Positions 55,720 through 64,000 of a stretch of DNA of 64,000 nucleotides are shown here, in pieces (the stretch's first letter is position 1; each line of letters opens with the position of its first letter). Below the pieces are notes generated by a model, which worked only from the letters and a program-made list of their open reading frames with translations, was not told where the DNA came from and did no database searches. The stretch comes from Halocatena salina (GTDB lineage Archaea; Halobacteriota; Halobacteria; Halobacteriales; Haloarculaceae). The stretch spans positions 1,984,001 to 2,048,000 of the forward strand of contig NZ_CP096019.1 in the NCBI RefSeq assembly GCF_023115355.1, written 5' to 3'. Position numbers and translations under genes: made by a program.

Positions 55720-56150
55720 CTGACAGGGACGATACCGACGAGTGGTCGTGGCGGTTTACCTCGACGGCGGAGGGGGATCTCGCCGCTCTTGAACGTACGG
55801 ACCGACAGCAGATCGTCACCAAACTGGAGAACATCTGTAACCCTCCGTGGCGCGATCTTCCTGATTACGGTGAGCGATTGAAAAACAGTCCATACAGAAA
55901 GGTACGAGTTGGAGGATTCCGGTTCTCGATCACGTTTGACCGTGAGTGCAAGGAAACGGTCATTGCGCGTATCAAACGCCGTGATGGCGCGTACACTGTG
56001 ACGATTGAAACGGACATTTGCAGGGAACCGAGTGTCGGTGACAGCTACGGTACTGGGACGACTGTATCGACATCGACGACGGTAACGGCGTCGGGTGCGT
56101 GGTCGTGGATCCCGCTGTCGATCGTGACGAGCGACCAGAGCGAGCAGTGA
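55716..56150 (+). CDS. RelE/ParE-family toxin
   Basis: A 144-residue protein. The first ~95 residues match the RelE/ParE toxin fold: WRFTSTAEGDLAALERTDRQ, then LPDYGERLKNSPYRKVRVGG and VIARIKRRDGAYT. Such toxins cleave mRNA at the ribosome or poison gyrase. The last 45 residues are Ser/Thr-rich and not typical of the family, which normally ends soon after DGAYT; a lost stop may have added them. The ATG overlaps the antitoxin stop (ATGA), the usual layout of a toxin-antitoxin pair. Confidence 0.85.
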   Translation: MTDRDDTDEWSWRFTSTAEGDLAALERTDRQQIVTKLENICNPPWRDLPDYGERLKNSPYRKVRVGGFRFSITFDRECKETVIARIKRRDGAYTVTIETDICREPSVGDSYGTGTTVSTSTTVTASGAWSWIPLSIVTSDQSEQ

Positions 56151-56185
56151 GTGGATACATTGGCGTGCACCGTCTGCATAGCGGT

Positions 56186-56716
56186 ATGTCCCTGGACAAC
56201 GACACCGAAAACCCGATCGAACGCCGCGTGGGGACCGCGCTCCGAGAGGCGGACGCCACGGTGGCGGTGGCCGAATCTTGCACTGGCGGATTGGTCGGCT
56301 CGCTGCTCACGGATGTCCCCGGATCGAGCGACTATTTCGACCGTACGGTCGTGACGTACTCCTACGAAGCCAAACGGGAACTACTCGCCGTTTCGCGCGA
56401 ATCGCTCGACGCAGACGGTGCAGTGAGCGAATCGGTTGCCCGCCAGATGGCTCAAGCCATCCGTGACACCGCCGGCACGACGTGGGGACTCGCAACCACC
56501 GGTATCGCGGGACCGGAGGGCGGTACTGATGACAAGCCCGTCGGTACCGTCTACGTGGCCGTCGCCAACGCCGCACCGTGGGGTTCGAACGCCTCGAAAA
56601 CCACCGTCGAACGACATCTGATCGACGATGTCGACGCACGAACCGAGCGCAAAGAACGGTTCGCACGGCAAACGCTGACCGATCTGTGTGATCGGATCAC
56701 GAGCGAGAACGGATAG
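56186..56716 (+). CDS. CinA-type nicotinamide-nucleotide amidohydrolase domain protein
   Basis: A 176-residue single-domain CinA C-terminal protein (PncC activity in bacteria: deamidation of NMN to NaMN). The signature [20 protein letters not shown] is at about 28-47, and [21 protein letters not shown] follows in the middle. The N-terminal CinA domain is absent, as in other short archaeal members. The start MSLDNDTEN is preferred over the GTG at 56099, which overlaps the toxin gene. Confidence 0.92.
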   Translation: MSLDNDTENPIERRVGTALREADATVAVAESCTGGLVGSLLTDVPGSSDYFDRTVVTYSYEAKRELLAVSRESLDADGAVSESVARQMAQAIRDTAGTTWGLATTGIAGPEGGTDDKPVGTVYVAVANAAPWGSNASKTTVERHLIDDVDARTERKERFARQTLTDLCDRITSENG

Positions 56717-56843
56717 CGAACGTTCACGAACACAACGGTGGAATGACCGTTGCGAACGCCATCGTTGCCACGTCTTCCGGCAGTTCGTGACACATCCACA
56801 ATTCCTAAACGATTTAACTGTCCTATACATACAGCTTCCAACT

Positions 56844-59687
56844 GTGCCCGATTTACTCTCTCTGTCAGGCGTTAAAACGCAGTTCGACACCGATCGTGGT
56901 GTGGTGAAAGCGGTTGACGGGATCGACCTCACGGTCCGTGAGGGGGAGACTGTCGGTCTCGTCGGGGAAAGCGGATCGGGAAAGTCCGTCACTGCCCTTT
57001 CGGCGATGGATCTGGTCGATTCGCCCGGGGAGATCGTTGACGGACAGATCGAATTTCACGATCCAGAGGTGGTTAGGCGCGTCGCACAGCAGTATTCCGA
57101 TCAGATCGTCACCGGGCGTCACGACGGGTTCATCTACATCAACGACGGCCACATCGACAGATCGGCTGTTCCACCCGACGTCACTATCCCGGACCGAGCC
57201 GATGCACTCGGGTCGCTCACGCGGTTGCATCCCGAGGCGATCGTTCGTGGAGACGACGACGACGGCTACCTCTACATCGAAGAGGGATACGTCGACCTCG
57301 TGGCCGCGCCCGAACCGGTGTTACGCGACGTTCGTGGGGGGGATATCGGAATGGTGTTTCAGGATCCGATGACCTCGCTCAACCCCGCCCTCACGGTGGG
57401 TGAACAGGTCGCAGAGAGTCTTATGCTCCACCGTTATGGCGGAAAAAAAGACGACACATGGCTCAACGCTATCGGTGAATCTCTCATTCCCGGGCGGATG
57501 AGCGAGGAACTCCGGGAGGAAACGATCGAGTTGCTCGCGGAGGTAGGGATCCCCGAACCCGCTCAGCGAATCGACGAATACCCACACGAGTTCTCCGGTG
57601 GAATGCGCCAGCGCGTGCTCGTTGCCATCGCGCTCGCCTGTCGTCCGAAGCTTCTCATCGCTGACGAGCCGACGACGGCGCTCGACGTCACCATCCAGGC
57701 CCAGATTCTCGACCTCATCAACGATCTCCAAGACGAGCTCGGGATGTCCGTACTGTTCATTACACACGATCTCGGGGTCGTCGCCGAAACGTGTGACCGT
57801 GTTGCGGTCATGTACGCTGGCGAGATCATCGAAGAGGGTCCCGTCGAGGAGATCTTCACCAACCCCTCTCACCCGTACACCTATACGCTCCTCGAATCGA
57901 TCCCTCACGAAGGGACGGATCGGCTCACGCCTATCGAGGGCAACGTCCCGGATCTCATCAATATGCCCAATGGGTGTTACTTCGCGTCCCGGTGTCCGTG
58001 GTCAAAGCCCGAATGTGAGGAGGGTGAGATTCCGTATCTCCAGCATGGACCAGAGTCGATCGATCATCGCGCGAAATGCATCCTCCCCGACTATGACACC
58101 AGTCGGTACCGTCCGGAAGGAGTCAGCGCCACGTCCAGCCACGAGGTCGATACCGACGAGGATCCGTTGGTGTCGGCTCGAGGACTGACGAAGCATTTCT
58201 CGCGGGCCGACGGGATTCTGGGCAAACTGTTCGGGGAAGGCACCGTCAAAGCCGTCGATGACGTCGATCTCGACGTGTACGAAGGCGAAACCTTGGGATT
58301 GGTCGGTGAATCTGGCTGTGGAAAGTCAACGACTGGCCGATCTATCTTGCAGCTGACCGAACCGACCGACGGAACAGTCCTGTTTACGGGCGACGTGCTC
58401 AATGATCTGAACCGATCGGAACTGCGAGAGAAACGCCAAGACATGCAGATGATCTTTCAGGATCCGCTGTCGAGCCTCGATCCTCGCCAGACCGTCGGGA
58501 GAACGATCGCCGAACCGCTCGAAATCCACGACCAACCCGAATTCGACGTTTCGGCCAACGTGTTCGGTGGCAAAGACGTCGAGCTGACCGGCACCGAGTC
58601 GCTGCTCGGAGAACTGGTCGAACGCGAGGAGAGCGACATCGCCGTGACGATCCGGGATCAAGCGGTCGGCTCGCTCGAACTCCGGACGGAGGTCCTCTCG
58701 AAAGAGGATATCGACATCCGTATCAGCGAACGAGACAGGGGATTAACGCTCTCGATCGAGATCGACCGATCGAAACGGGACCTCCGAGATGCCCGTATTA
58801 CCGAGCTACTGGGGGAAGTCGGTCTCGATCCGACCCAACGCGACCGATATCCCCACGAACTATCGGGCGGCCAGCGACAGCGTGTCGGCATCGCGCGAGC
58901 GCTCGCCGTCGATCCAGACTTCATCGTCTGTGACGAGCCGGTGAGCGCGCTCGATGTGAGCGTCCAGGCACAGATCATCAATCTCCTCGAAGATCTCCAA
59001 CAGGAATTCGGACTCACCTACTTGTTCATCGCACACGACCTGTCGGTAGTGCGCCATATTTGTGATCGCGTTGCGGTGATGTATCTCGGAGACATCGTGG
59101 AAATCGCCGGCACCGATGAGCTGTTTTCCGACCCGAAACATCCGTATACTGAGGCGTTGTTGTCAGCAATTCCCGTTCCAGACCCGACCCGAGAATCGGA
59201 GCGCATCCTTCTCGAAGGTGGCGTTCCGAGTCCTGTCGATCCCCCATCCGGCTGTTCGTTCCGAACGCGTTGCCCTTCCGTCATCCCTCCCGAGAGCATC
59301 GACATCAATCAGGATGCCTACCGAGAGGTAATGCACTTCCGACAGCGCGTCGAGGAGAAATCGATCGATCTCGAGTCCATCCAGGAGGAAGGATTCGTCA
59401 CCGATGGGGGTGCCAACATCGAAACGCCCGACAGTTCAACCGTGACGGACGACGCTTCGGCACAACAGCTCGTCGATCTCATATTTGACGAGAATCTGAC
59501 TGGTGAGAACAGAATGACCATCGCGTGGGCCATCGATCTCATCGACGATGGGAAATGGCGAGAAGCACAGGACGTCCTCAGACAACGCTTTGAGAGCGTC
59601 TGCGAACGCACCCCTCCCGTTCTCCAAAAAGAGCCCCATCCCGCAGCCTGCCACTTATATAATCAACCAGACATAGATCGACGTTAA
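56844..59687 (+). CDS. Peptide-type ABC transporter, fused double ATPase with large insertions
   Basis: A 947-residue DppD-DppF fusion starting at GTG 56844, the first gene of the second peptide-type ABC cluster. Walker A GESGSGKS is at 41-48 and again in the second half (GESGCGKST); signatures FSGGMRQRV and LSGGQRQRV are present. Three additions make it about 250 residues longer than the homologue at 25248-27341. One (~72-162) lies between Walker A and the Q-loop, with two similar units ([24 protein letters not shown]). A beta-rich one precedes the second signature. The third interrupts the Cys-containing C-terminus. Confidence 0.92.
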   Translation: MPDLLSLSGVKTQFDTDRGVVKAVDGIDLTVREGETVGLVGESGSGKSVTALSAMDLVDSPGEIVDGQIEFHDPEVVRRVAQQYSDQIVTGRHDGFIYINDGHIDRSAVPPDVTIPDRADALGSLTRLHPEAIVRGDDDDGYLYIEEGYVDLVAAPEPVLRDVRGGDIGMVFQDPMTSLNPALTVGEQVAESLMLHRYGGKKDDTWLNAIGESLIPGRMSEELREETIELLAEVGIPEPAQRIDEYPHEFSGGMRQRVLVAIALACRPKLLIADEPTTALDVTIQAQILDLINDLQDELGMSVLFITHDLGVVAETCDRVAVMYAGEIIEEGPVEEIFTNPSHPYTYTLLESIPHEGTDRLTPIEGNVPDLINMPNGCYFASRCPWSKPECEEGEIPYLQHGPESIDHRAKCILPDYDTSRYRPEGVSATSSHEVDTDEDPLVSARGLTKHFSRADGILGKLFGEGTVKAVDDVDLDVYEGETLGLVGESGCGKSTTGRSILQLTEPTDGTVLFTGDVLNDLNRSELREKRQDMQMIFQDPLSSLDPRQTVGRTIAEPLEIHDQPEFDVSANVFGGKDVELTGTESLLGELVEREESDIAVTIRDQAVGSLELRTEVLSKEDIDIRISERDRGLTLSIEIDRSKRDLRDARITELLGEVGLDPTQRDRYPHELSGGQRQRVGIARALAVDPDFIVCDEPVSALDVSVQAQIINLLEDLQQEFGLTYLFIAHDLSVVRHICDRVAVMYLGDIVEIAGTDELFSDPKHPYTEALLSAIPVPDPTRESERILLEGGVPSPVDPPSGCSFRTRCPSVIPPESIDINQDAYREVMHFRQRVEEKSIDLESIQEEGFVTDGGANIETPDSSTVTDDASAQQLVDLIFDENLTGENRMTIAWAIDLIDDGKWREAQDVLRQRFESVCERTPPVLQKEPHPAACHLYNQPDIDRR

Positions 59688-59740
59688 ATTCTATTGTCCA
59701 ATTCGGCAGACTTATATTTGGTCATTCACGCTGTGTGGGT

Positions 59741-61396
59741 ATGGAAGCGGATGGCACTCACAGTCGACGGACGTTTCTAAAAGCAGCTGGAGCCACAGTG
59801 GCGACCGTGTCAGTGGCTGGTTGCACCGGTTCTCCCAACGACACCGGTTCTAACAGCGGTGATGGGCCCTCGGGAACACTCACGTACAGTCGGGGTGCTG
59901 GAAACTCGACGCTCGATTTCCACATCACGACGAGCGGTGAAGATGTAAAGGTCACAAACCAGATCTACGACAAGCTCGTCGATTTCAAACCGGGACAGAA
60001 CCAGATTACGGGAAGTCTGGCTACGGAGTACAACCTCAACGGAACAACGGCCTCGCTCACGTTGCGTGAGGGCGTGAAATTCCACAACGGGGACGAGTTC
60101 ACCGCACAGGACTTCGAGGCAACCTACCGTCGGCTCGCCGATCCGGAGTACGACTATTACATCGGAGAGAAGAACGTATCATCATACGCAAACATCACGT
60201 TCGGACAAGTCGAATCGGTGTCGGTCGTGGGTGATTACGAACTCGAAATAGAGTCCACAAAGAAGTTCGCACCATTCTTCCGTAATTTAGCGATCTTCGC
60301 CGGCGGCGTCCTTCCGAAATCGGAGATCGAAAGCGGGACCGACTTCAGCACGACCGCGATCGGTACTGGGCCGTTCACGCTGGATCAATACGAGCAGAAC
60401 GGCCGACGCATCCGTTTAACGGCCAACGAAAACTACTGGAACGACGGGCCGGAAGTCAAACGCGTCATTTTCGATGCTACAGATGAGAACTCGACGCGGG
60501 TTTCTCAACTTCTCAACAACGAGGCCCACATCATCGATGGGATCGATCCGGAAGGCGTCGACCGGATCAAAAACAACGATGGTGTGTCCATACAGCAGAA
60601 AGTCGGTCTCAACGTCGGCTATCTCGCGCTCAACATGGAACGGATGGAACCGTTCCGCGAGAAAGCTGTCCGACAGGCGATGAACTACGCTGTCAACACG
60701 AAGGTCATCGTTGAGGAGATCTTCTCCGGGTTGGCAACCCAGTCCAGCCAGCCGATCCCGGAGTCGGTAATGGGCTACAACGAAAATATCGATCCGTATC
60801 CTCACGATCCACAGAAAGCAAAGACGTTGTTAGAAGAGGCTGGCTACGGCGGCGGGTTCGACCTAGAGCTTGCGGTGTTCAAAAACCCCCGACCGTACAT
60901 CCCCTCACCGGTACAGACCGCAGAGCAGGTCAGTTCGGATCTCACCACTATCGGGATCAACGCGGAGATCAACCAAATGTCGTGGGAGCCGTATCTGGAA
61001 TACACCCAAACGGGGAAACACGACGCCTGTTTCCTGGGTTGGAACACCGACAACGGTGATCCGGACAACTTCTACTATTCCCTGCTCCACCCCGCTGTGG
61101 AGAGTCCCGACGGTCAAGACTGGGTAAGCTTCGACACCGACGGATACCAAACCACTAACGCGAGTGGGTGGGCCAACGAGGAGTTCATGTCCTCGGTCGA
61201 AGAAGCCCGGACCATTACTGACAGCGTTCAGACACGAGAGGGACTGTACAAGGAAGTCGGCAAACTCGCACACGACGAAGCTCCGTGGGTGTTCCTCGAT
61301 CACACGAACGTGCTGCGTGGCGTTTCCGACAGCGTCTCCGGGTTCAACACGTCGGCCGTCGGCGGACCGTTCCTGCGAACCGTCTCTGTCGAGTAA
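59741..61396 (+). CDS. Peptide-type ABC substrate-binding lipoprotein
   Basis: A 551-residue SBP_bac_5 binding protein with conventional domain order. The Tat signal SRRTFLK is followed by the lipobox ending AGC (Cys at about 28) and a Gly/Ser linker. The N-lobe has QIYDKLVDF and LREGVKFHNGDEF; then come GTGPFTLDQY and PHDPQKAKTLLEEAGY. The C-lobe has ACFLGWNTDNGDPDNFYYSL. It is probably anchored outside the cell by a lipid. Substrate not decidable. The GTG at 59735 just upstream is a possible alternative start. Confidence 0.95.
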   Translation: MEADGTHSRRTFLKAAGATVATVSVAGCTGSPNDTGSNSGDGPSGTLTYSRGAGNSTLDFHITTSGEDVKVTNQIYDKLVDFKPGQNQITGSLATEYNLNGTTASLTLREGVKFHNGDEFTAQDFEATYRRLADPEYDYYIGEKNVSSYANITFGQVESVSVVGDYELEIESTKKFAPFFRNLAIFAGGVLPKSEIESGTDFSTTAIGTGPFTLDQYEQNGRRIRLTANENYWNDGPEVKRVIFDATDENSTRVSQLLNNEAHIIDGIDPEGVDRIKNNDGVSIQQKVGLNVGYLALNMERMEPFREKAVRQAMNYAVNTKVIVEEIFSGLATQSSQPIPESVMGYNENIDPYPHDPQKAKTLLEEAGYGGGFDLELAVFKNPRPYIPSPVQTAEQVSSDLTTIGINAEINQMSWEPYLEYTQTGKHDACFLGWNTDNGDPDNFYYSLLHPAVESPDGQDWVSFDTDGYQTTNASGWANEEFMSSVEEARTITDSVQTREGLYKEVGKLAHDEAPWVFLDHTNVLRGVSDSVSGFNTSAVGGPFLRTVSVE

Positions 61397-61627
61397 CGAT
61401 TCGGATCGGTGAACTCCCACTGTGTCGGGACTGTCGGATGCGTCTACTGATCGATCACACAACTGTTTGAGTGGCGTATCTCTGGCGGCTCCCGGCCGTC
61501 GAACGTGGGCGTAGCGGTCGATCCTACGGCTACAACCGTGGACTTTCTCCTCGGGTTCGTGTAATACTCCCGTCTGATTGGACGTAAATAGTGGGTTTTT
61601 TCAACACTCGCCCCCGCCTACAGGTAG

Positions 61628-62671
61628 ATGGCTTCGAAATGGTTCGTTGTAAAGCGGCTCCTGCTGTTGGTTCCAGTTCTTCTGGGAGTTGCAACGCTCG
61701 TTTTCGCCGTGCTCCACATCAGCCCTGGTGATCCGGCACGGGTAATGGCCGGACAGCGTGCTACCCAGGAGCAGGTGGAAATGATCAGGCAGGAGACAGG
61801 ACTCAACGATCCCATTTGGGTCCAATACGGTCGATTTTTGGTCGAGACAGCACAACTCAAACTCGGGGAGTCGTACGTACTCAAACCAAATCAGTCGGTG
61901 ATGTCGATTCTGAAAAACAGCATCCCGACCACGATCGAACTCGCGGTGTACGGTCAGCTGCTCGGAATCCTGCTCGGTCTCCCGCTCGGCGTTCTCAGCG
62001 CCATCAAACAGGATTCGATCACGGACCACATCACGAGAATCGGCGCATTGACCGGGATCAGCGTCCCGATCTTCTGGAGTGGACCGATCGTTATCATCCT
62101 GTTTTCAGTGACGCTCGGAATCTTCCCGACGAATGGCCGGATCTCTCAGGAGTTCTTCCTTAGTGATACGTGGCTTTTCTTCGGGCACGAACTTCCACGT
62201 ACGGGATTAATTACCATCGACACGCTGTTGCTCGCTCGGTACGACGCGTTCATGTCTGCTGTAAAACACCTCGTACTTCCAGCGTCAGTCATCGGATTTT
62301 ATTCGATGGCGCTGATCTCGCGGATGATGCGGTCGTCCATGCTCGAAATCATCCGGCAGGATTACATCCGGACGGCTCGCGCGAAAGGGCAGGGCGAACG
62401 GATAACGATCCTGAAACACGGGCTGAAAAACGCGTTCATCCCGGTTATCACGGTGATCGGAATCCAGTTCGGAACGTTGCTCGGTGGCGCGGTGTTGACC
62501 GAAACGGTGTTTGGCATCGAGGGGATCGGTATGGTACTCGTCGACGCGATCGACGTCGGCGATTATCCTGTTGTGCAGGGTACTGTGTTAGTGTTTGCCC
62601 TGCTGTTCACGCTCGTTAACCTCGGTGTCGACATCACGTACTCCTATCTCGATCCACGCATCCAACAGTAA
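61628..62671 (+). CDS. Peptide-type ABC transporter permease (DppB-like)
   Basis: A 347-residue permease with six helices, starting MASKWFVVKRLLLLVPVLLG. It has the ISPGDPARVMAG loop and the coupling segment RQDYIRTARAKGQGERI. A 231-base gap separates it from the binding protein. Within the gap, a TATA-like AAATAGT (about 61586-61592) and a T-run (61595-61600) may mark an internal promoter or terminator. It begins the permease pair. Confidence 0.95.
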   Translation: MASKWFVVKRLLLLVPVLLGVATLVFAVLHISPGDPARVMAGQRATQEQVEMIRQETGLNDPIWVQYGRFLVETAQLKLGESYVLKPNQSVMSILKNSIPTTIELAVYGQLLGILLGLPLGVLSAIKQDSITDHITRIGALTGISVPIFWSGPIVIILFSVTLGIFPTNGRISQEFFLSDTWLFFGHELPRTGLITIDTLLLARYDAFMSAVKHLVLPASVIGFYSMALISRMMRSSMLEIIRQDYIRTARAKGQGERITILKHGLKNAFIPVITVIGIQFGTLLGGAVLTETVFGIEGIGMVLVDAIDVGDYPVVQGTVLVFALLFTLVNLGVDITYSYLDPRIQQ

Positions 62672-62673
62672 CA

Positions 62674-63624
62674 ATGAGCACACACACACACACGAACAGA
62701 CGACAACGAGGGATTCGCGGTCTATTGGCCCGGCTTCGGGATTCACAGTTTCTCTCGGAGCTCGCATCGAATCGGCTGGCCATCGTGGGTCTGCTCATCA
62801 TCGCCACGATCACTGGCCTCGCAATCTACGCCCGGGTGTTTATCGGCGGCCTTCCGCCGTTGACCGATGGCCAGTACCAAGCGATCACTCTCTCGAACCT
62901 CAGTGGCAACTCGGGCATGGCTAAAGCACCGCCCAGCCTACGGTATCCGTTCGGGCTAGACGGACAGGCACGGAGCATCTTCCCGCGCGTGATGTATGGC
63001 GCGTGGCTCGCCCTGAAATGGGGAACCATCACGGTCGGCGCGTCGACGATCCTGGGTGTTGGTTTGGGGATTCTTGCCGCTTACTACGGCAACATCGTTG
63101 ACAACGTCATCATGCGGACGATGGACATACTGCTCGCATTCCCATCGTTGTTGCTGGCGCTCGCGTTGGTCGCTATCTTCGGTACCGGTCTCGAAAACGC
63201 CGTGATCGCACTGGTGCTCGTGTACACGCCACGGTTTTCCCGTGTCGTCCGCGGTGCTGCGCTCAAAGTGATGGAAGACGAGTACATCGACGCTACGGTC
63301 GCGCTCGGAGCGAAGGATTTCCGGGTACTCGTGCGCCACGTCGTGCCGAACTGTCTCGCACCGGTCACCGTCCAGAGCACGCTCAACTTCGGGTTGGCGA
63401 TCATCGATCTCGCGGCGCTGTCGTTTTTGGGCTTCGGAGCCGAGGCTGGCACGCCATCGTGGGGCTGGATGCTCTCGAACGGCGTCGACCACGGACTCCA
63501 CAGCGCGTGGTGGTGGGCATTTTTCCCCGGTCTGTTCCTCGCGCTGACCGTTCTCGGGTTCAACCTCTTGGGTGACGGCATGCGTGACGCGCTCGATCCC
63601 CGGATGCGCGACGCCATCGACTGA
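62674..63624 (+). CDS. Peptide-type ABC transporter permease (DppC-like)
   Basis: A 316-residue permease, starting two bases after the stop of the first permease. An early helix follows a His/Thr-rich N-terminus. The transmembrane domain includes FPRVMYGAWLALKWGTITVG and the coupling loop EDEYIDATVALGAKDFRVLV; it ends GDGMRDALDPRMRD, as is usual for DppC. Confidence 0.95.
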   Translation: MSTHTHTNRRQRGIRGLLARLRDSQFLSELASNRLAIVGLLIIATITGLAIYARVFIGGLPPLTDGQYQAITLSNLSGNSGMAKAPPSLRYPFGLDGQARSIFPRVMYGAWLALKWGTITVGASTILGVGLGILAAYYGNIVDNVIMRTMDILLAFPSLLLALALVAIFGTGLENAVIALVLVYTPRFSRVVRGAALKVMEDEYIDATVALGAKDFRVLVRHVVPNCLAPVTVQSTLNFGLAIIDLAALSFLGFGAEAGTPSWGWMLSNGVDHGLHSAWWWAFFPGLFLALTVLGFNLLGDGMRDALDPRMRDAID

Positions 63625-63630
63625 GTATCG

Positions 63631-64000
63631 ATGGGTCGAATCCCTTGGTTACGCGCGAACCAGATGTTGTGGCCGTGGATACGCGCCCGCGTCCGTCTGA
63701 TCGGCTCGGCCGCCCTCGGGGGCGGTGTGCTCGCTGTTCTCGGAGTCATAGGCCTCTTGCTCGCCACCCCGTACGATCTGGCCTTCGTGAGTACGCAGGC
63801 GTTCTCGCTCGGAGCGCTCTGTTTCGGATTCGGACTACTGGGCTGGTCAGGTTCGGTACTCGCAGGCTCGAGCGTCGAAAACGCCCAACGGTATCTCGAC
63901 ACCGGAATGAACTGGTCTGAAGCCGATTCCCGACGAGCGATGGCCCGAATCGGTGGCTTCGGCTTCGGTGGAATGGTCGGCGTGATCGTAGTGTCCTCAC
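63631..64000 (+). CDS. Membrane protein, 3' end outside window
   Basis: A frame from ATG 63631 is open to the right edge (at least 123 residues). It begins MGRIPWLRANQMLWPWIRAR, with a transmembrane helix around 24-47 (GSAALGGGVLAVLGVIGLLL), a second around 55-75, a polar segment (ENAQRYLDTGMNWSEADSRR) and the start of a third helix. It looks like a conserved haloarchaeal membrane protein. It starts six bases after the permease but is probably not part of the transporter. Confidence 0.75.
   Translation, partial: MGRIPWLRANQMLWPWIRARVRLIGSAALGGGVLAVLGVIGLLLATPYDLAFVSTQAFSLGALCFGFGLLGWSGSVLAGSSVENAQRYLDTGMNWSEADSRRAMARIGGFGFGGMVGVIVVSS

Overview
The window is chromosomal DNA from a haloarchaeon (class Halobacteria). 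Three things show this. Proteins are strongly acidic. Many starts look leaderless, with a TATA-like box 25-35 bases upstream. The gene set is archaeal: UbaA, type II GAPDH, the AroA'/AroB' early shikimate enzymes, SepF, a NuoCD fusion, bacterio-opsin-activator type regulators and HVO_0476-type zinc-finger proteins. I cannot name the genus. I saw no rRNA, tRNA, CRISPR array or intact insertion sequence.

Layout, left part (1-25 kb). A MATE exporter cut by the window edge is followed by a CPBP protease, a phosphoribosyltransferase and an orphan nuoCD gene with a small membrane protein in front. Next come a methyltransferase, the RNA ligase RtcB and the trehalose pair otsA-otsB. A run of small conserved haloarchaeal genes follows, then a nitrilase, a second MATE exporter and an aldehyde dehydrogenase. 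After a decayed antitoxin remnant come a membrane glycosyltransferase, pcm with a zinc-finger protein, two M29-type peptidase homologues, type II GAPDH, an Hsp20 and ubaA.

Middle part (25-43 kb). The first peptide-type ABC operon (binding protein, two permeases, fused double ATPase, all overlapping) lies downstream of an HTH regulator and a cobalamin-binding protein. Its binding protein appears circularly permuted. A sugar MFS transporter, sepF, several DUF proteins, a YgfZ-like protein, a long coiled-coil protein, endonuclease III and 3-dehydroquinate synthase II follow.

Right part (43-64 kb). A trpC-trpB-trpA operon continues into the AroA'-type synthase, so aromatic amino acid genes are clustered. 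Then come an alkyltransferase-like protein lacking the acceptor cysteine, a tiny secreted acidic protein, a rhomboid protease, endonuclease V, an SDR, a Get3-like ATPase, an aminotransferase, a second HTH regulator and an alpha/beta hydrolase. A RelE-type toxin follows an antitoxin gene carrying two compensating frameshifts. The window closes with CinA and a second peptide-type ABC system of different gene order, whose fused ATPase is enlarged by insertions.

The most unusual items are the permuted substrate-binding protein, the doubly frameshifted antitoxin beside an apparently intact toxin, the vapBC-like remnant near 17.3 kb, the orphan nuoCD, and the repeat-containing insertions in the second ABC ATPase.
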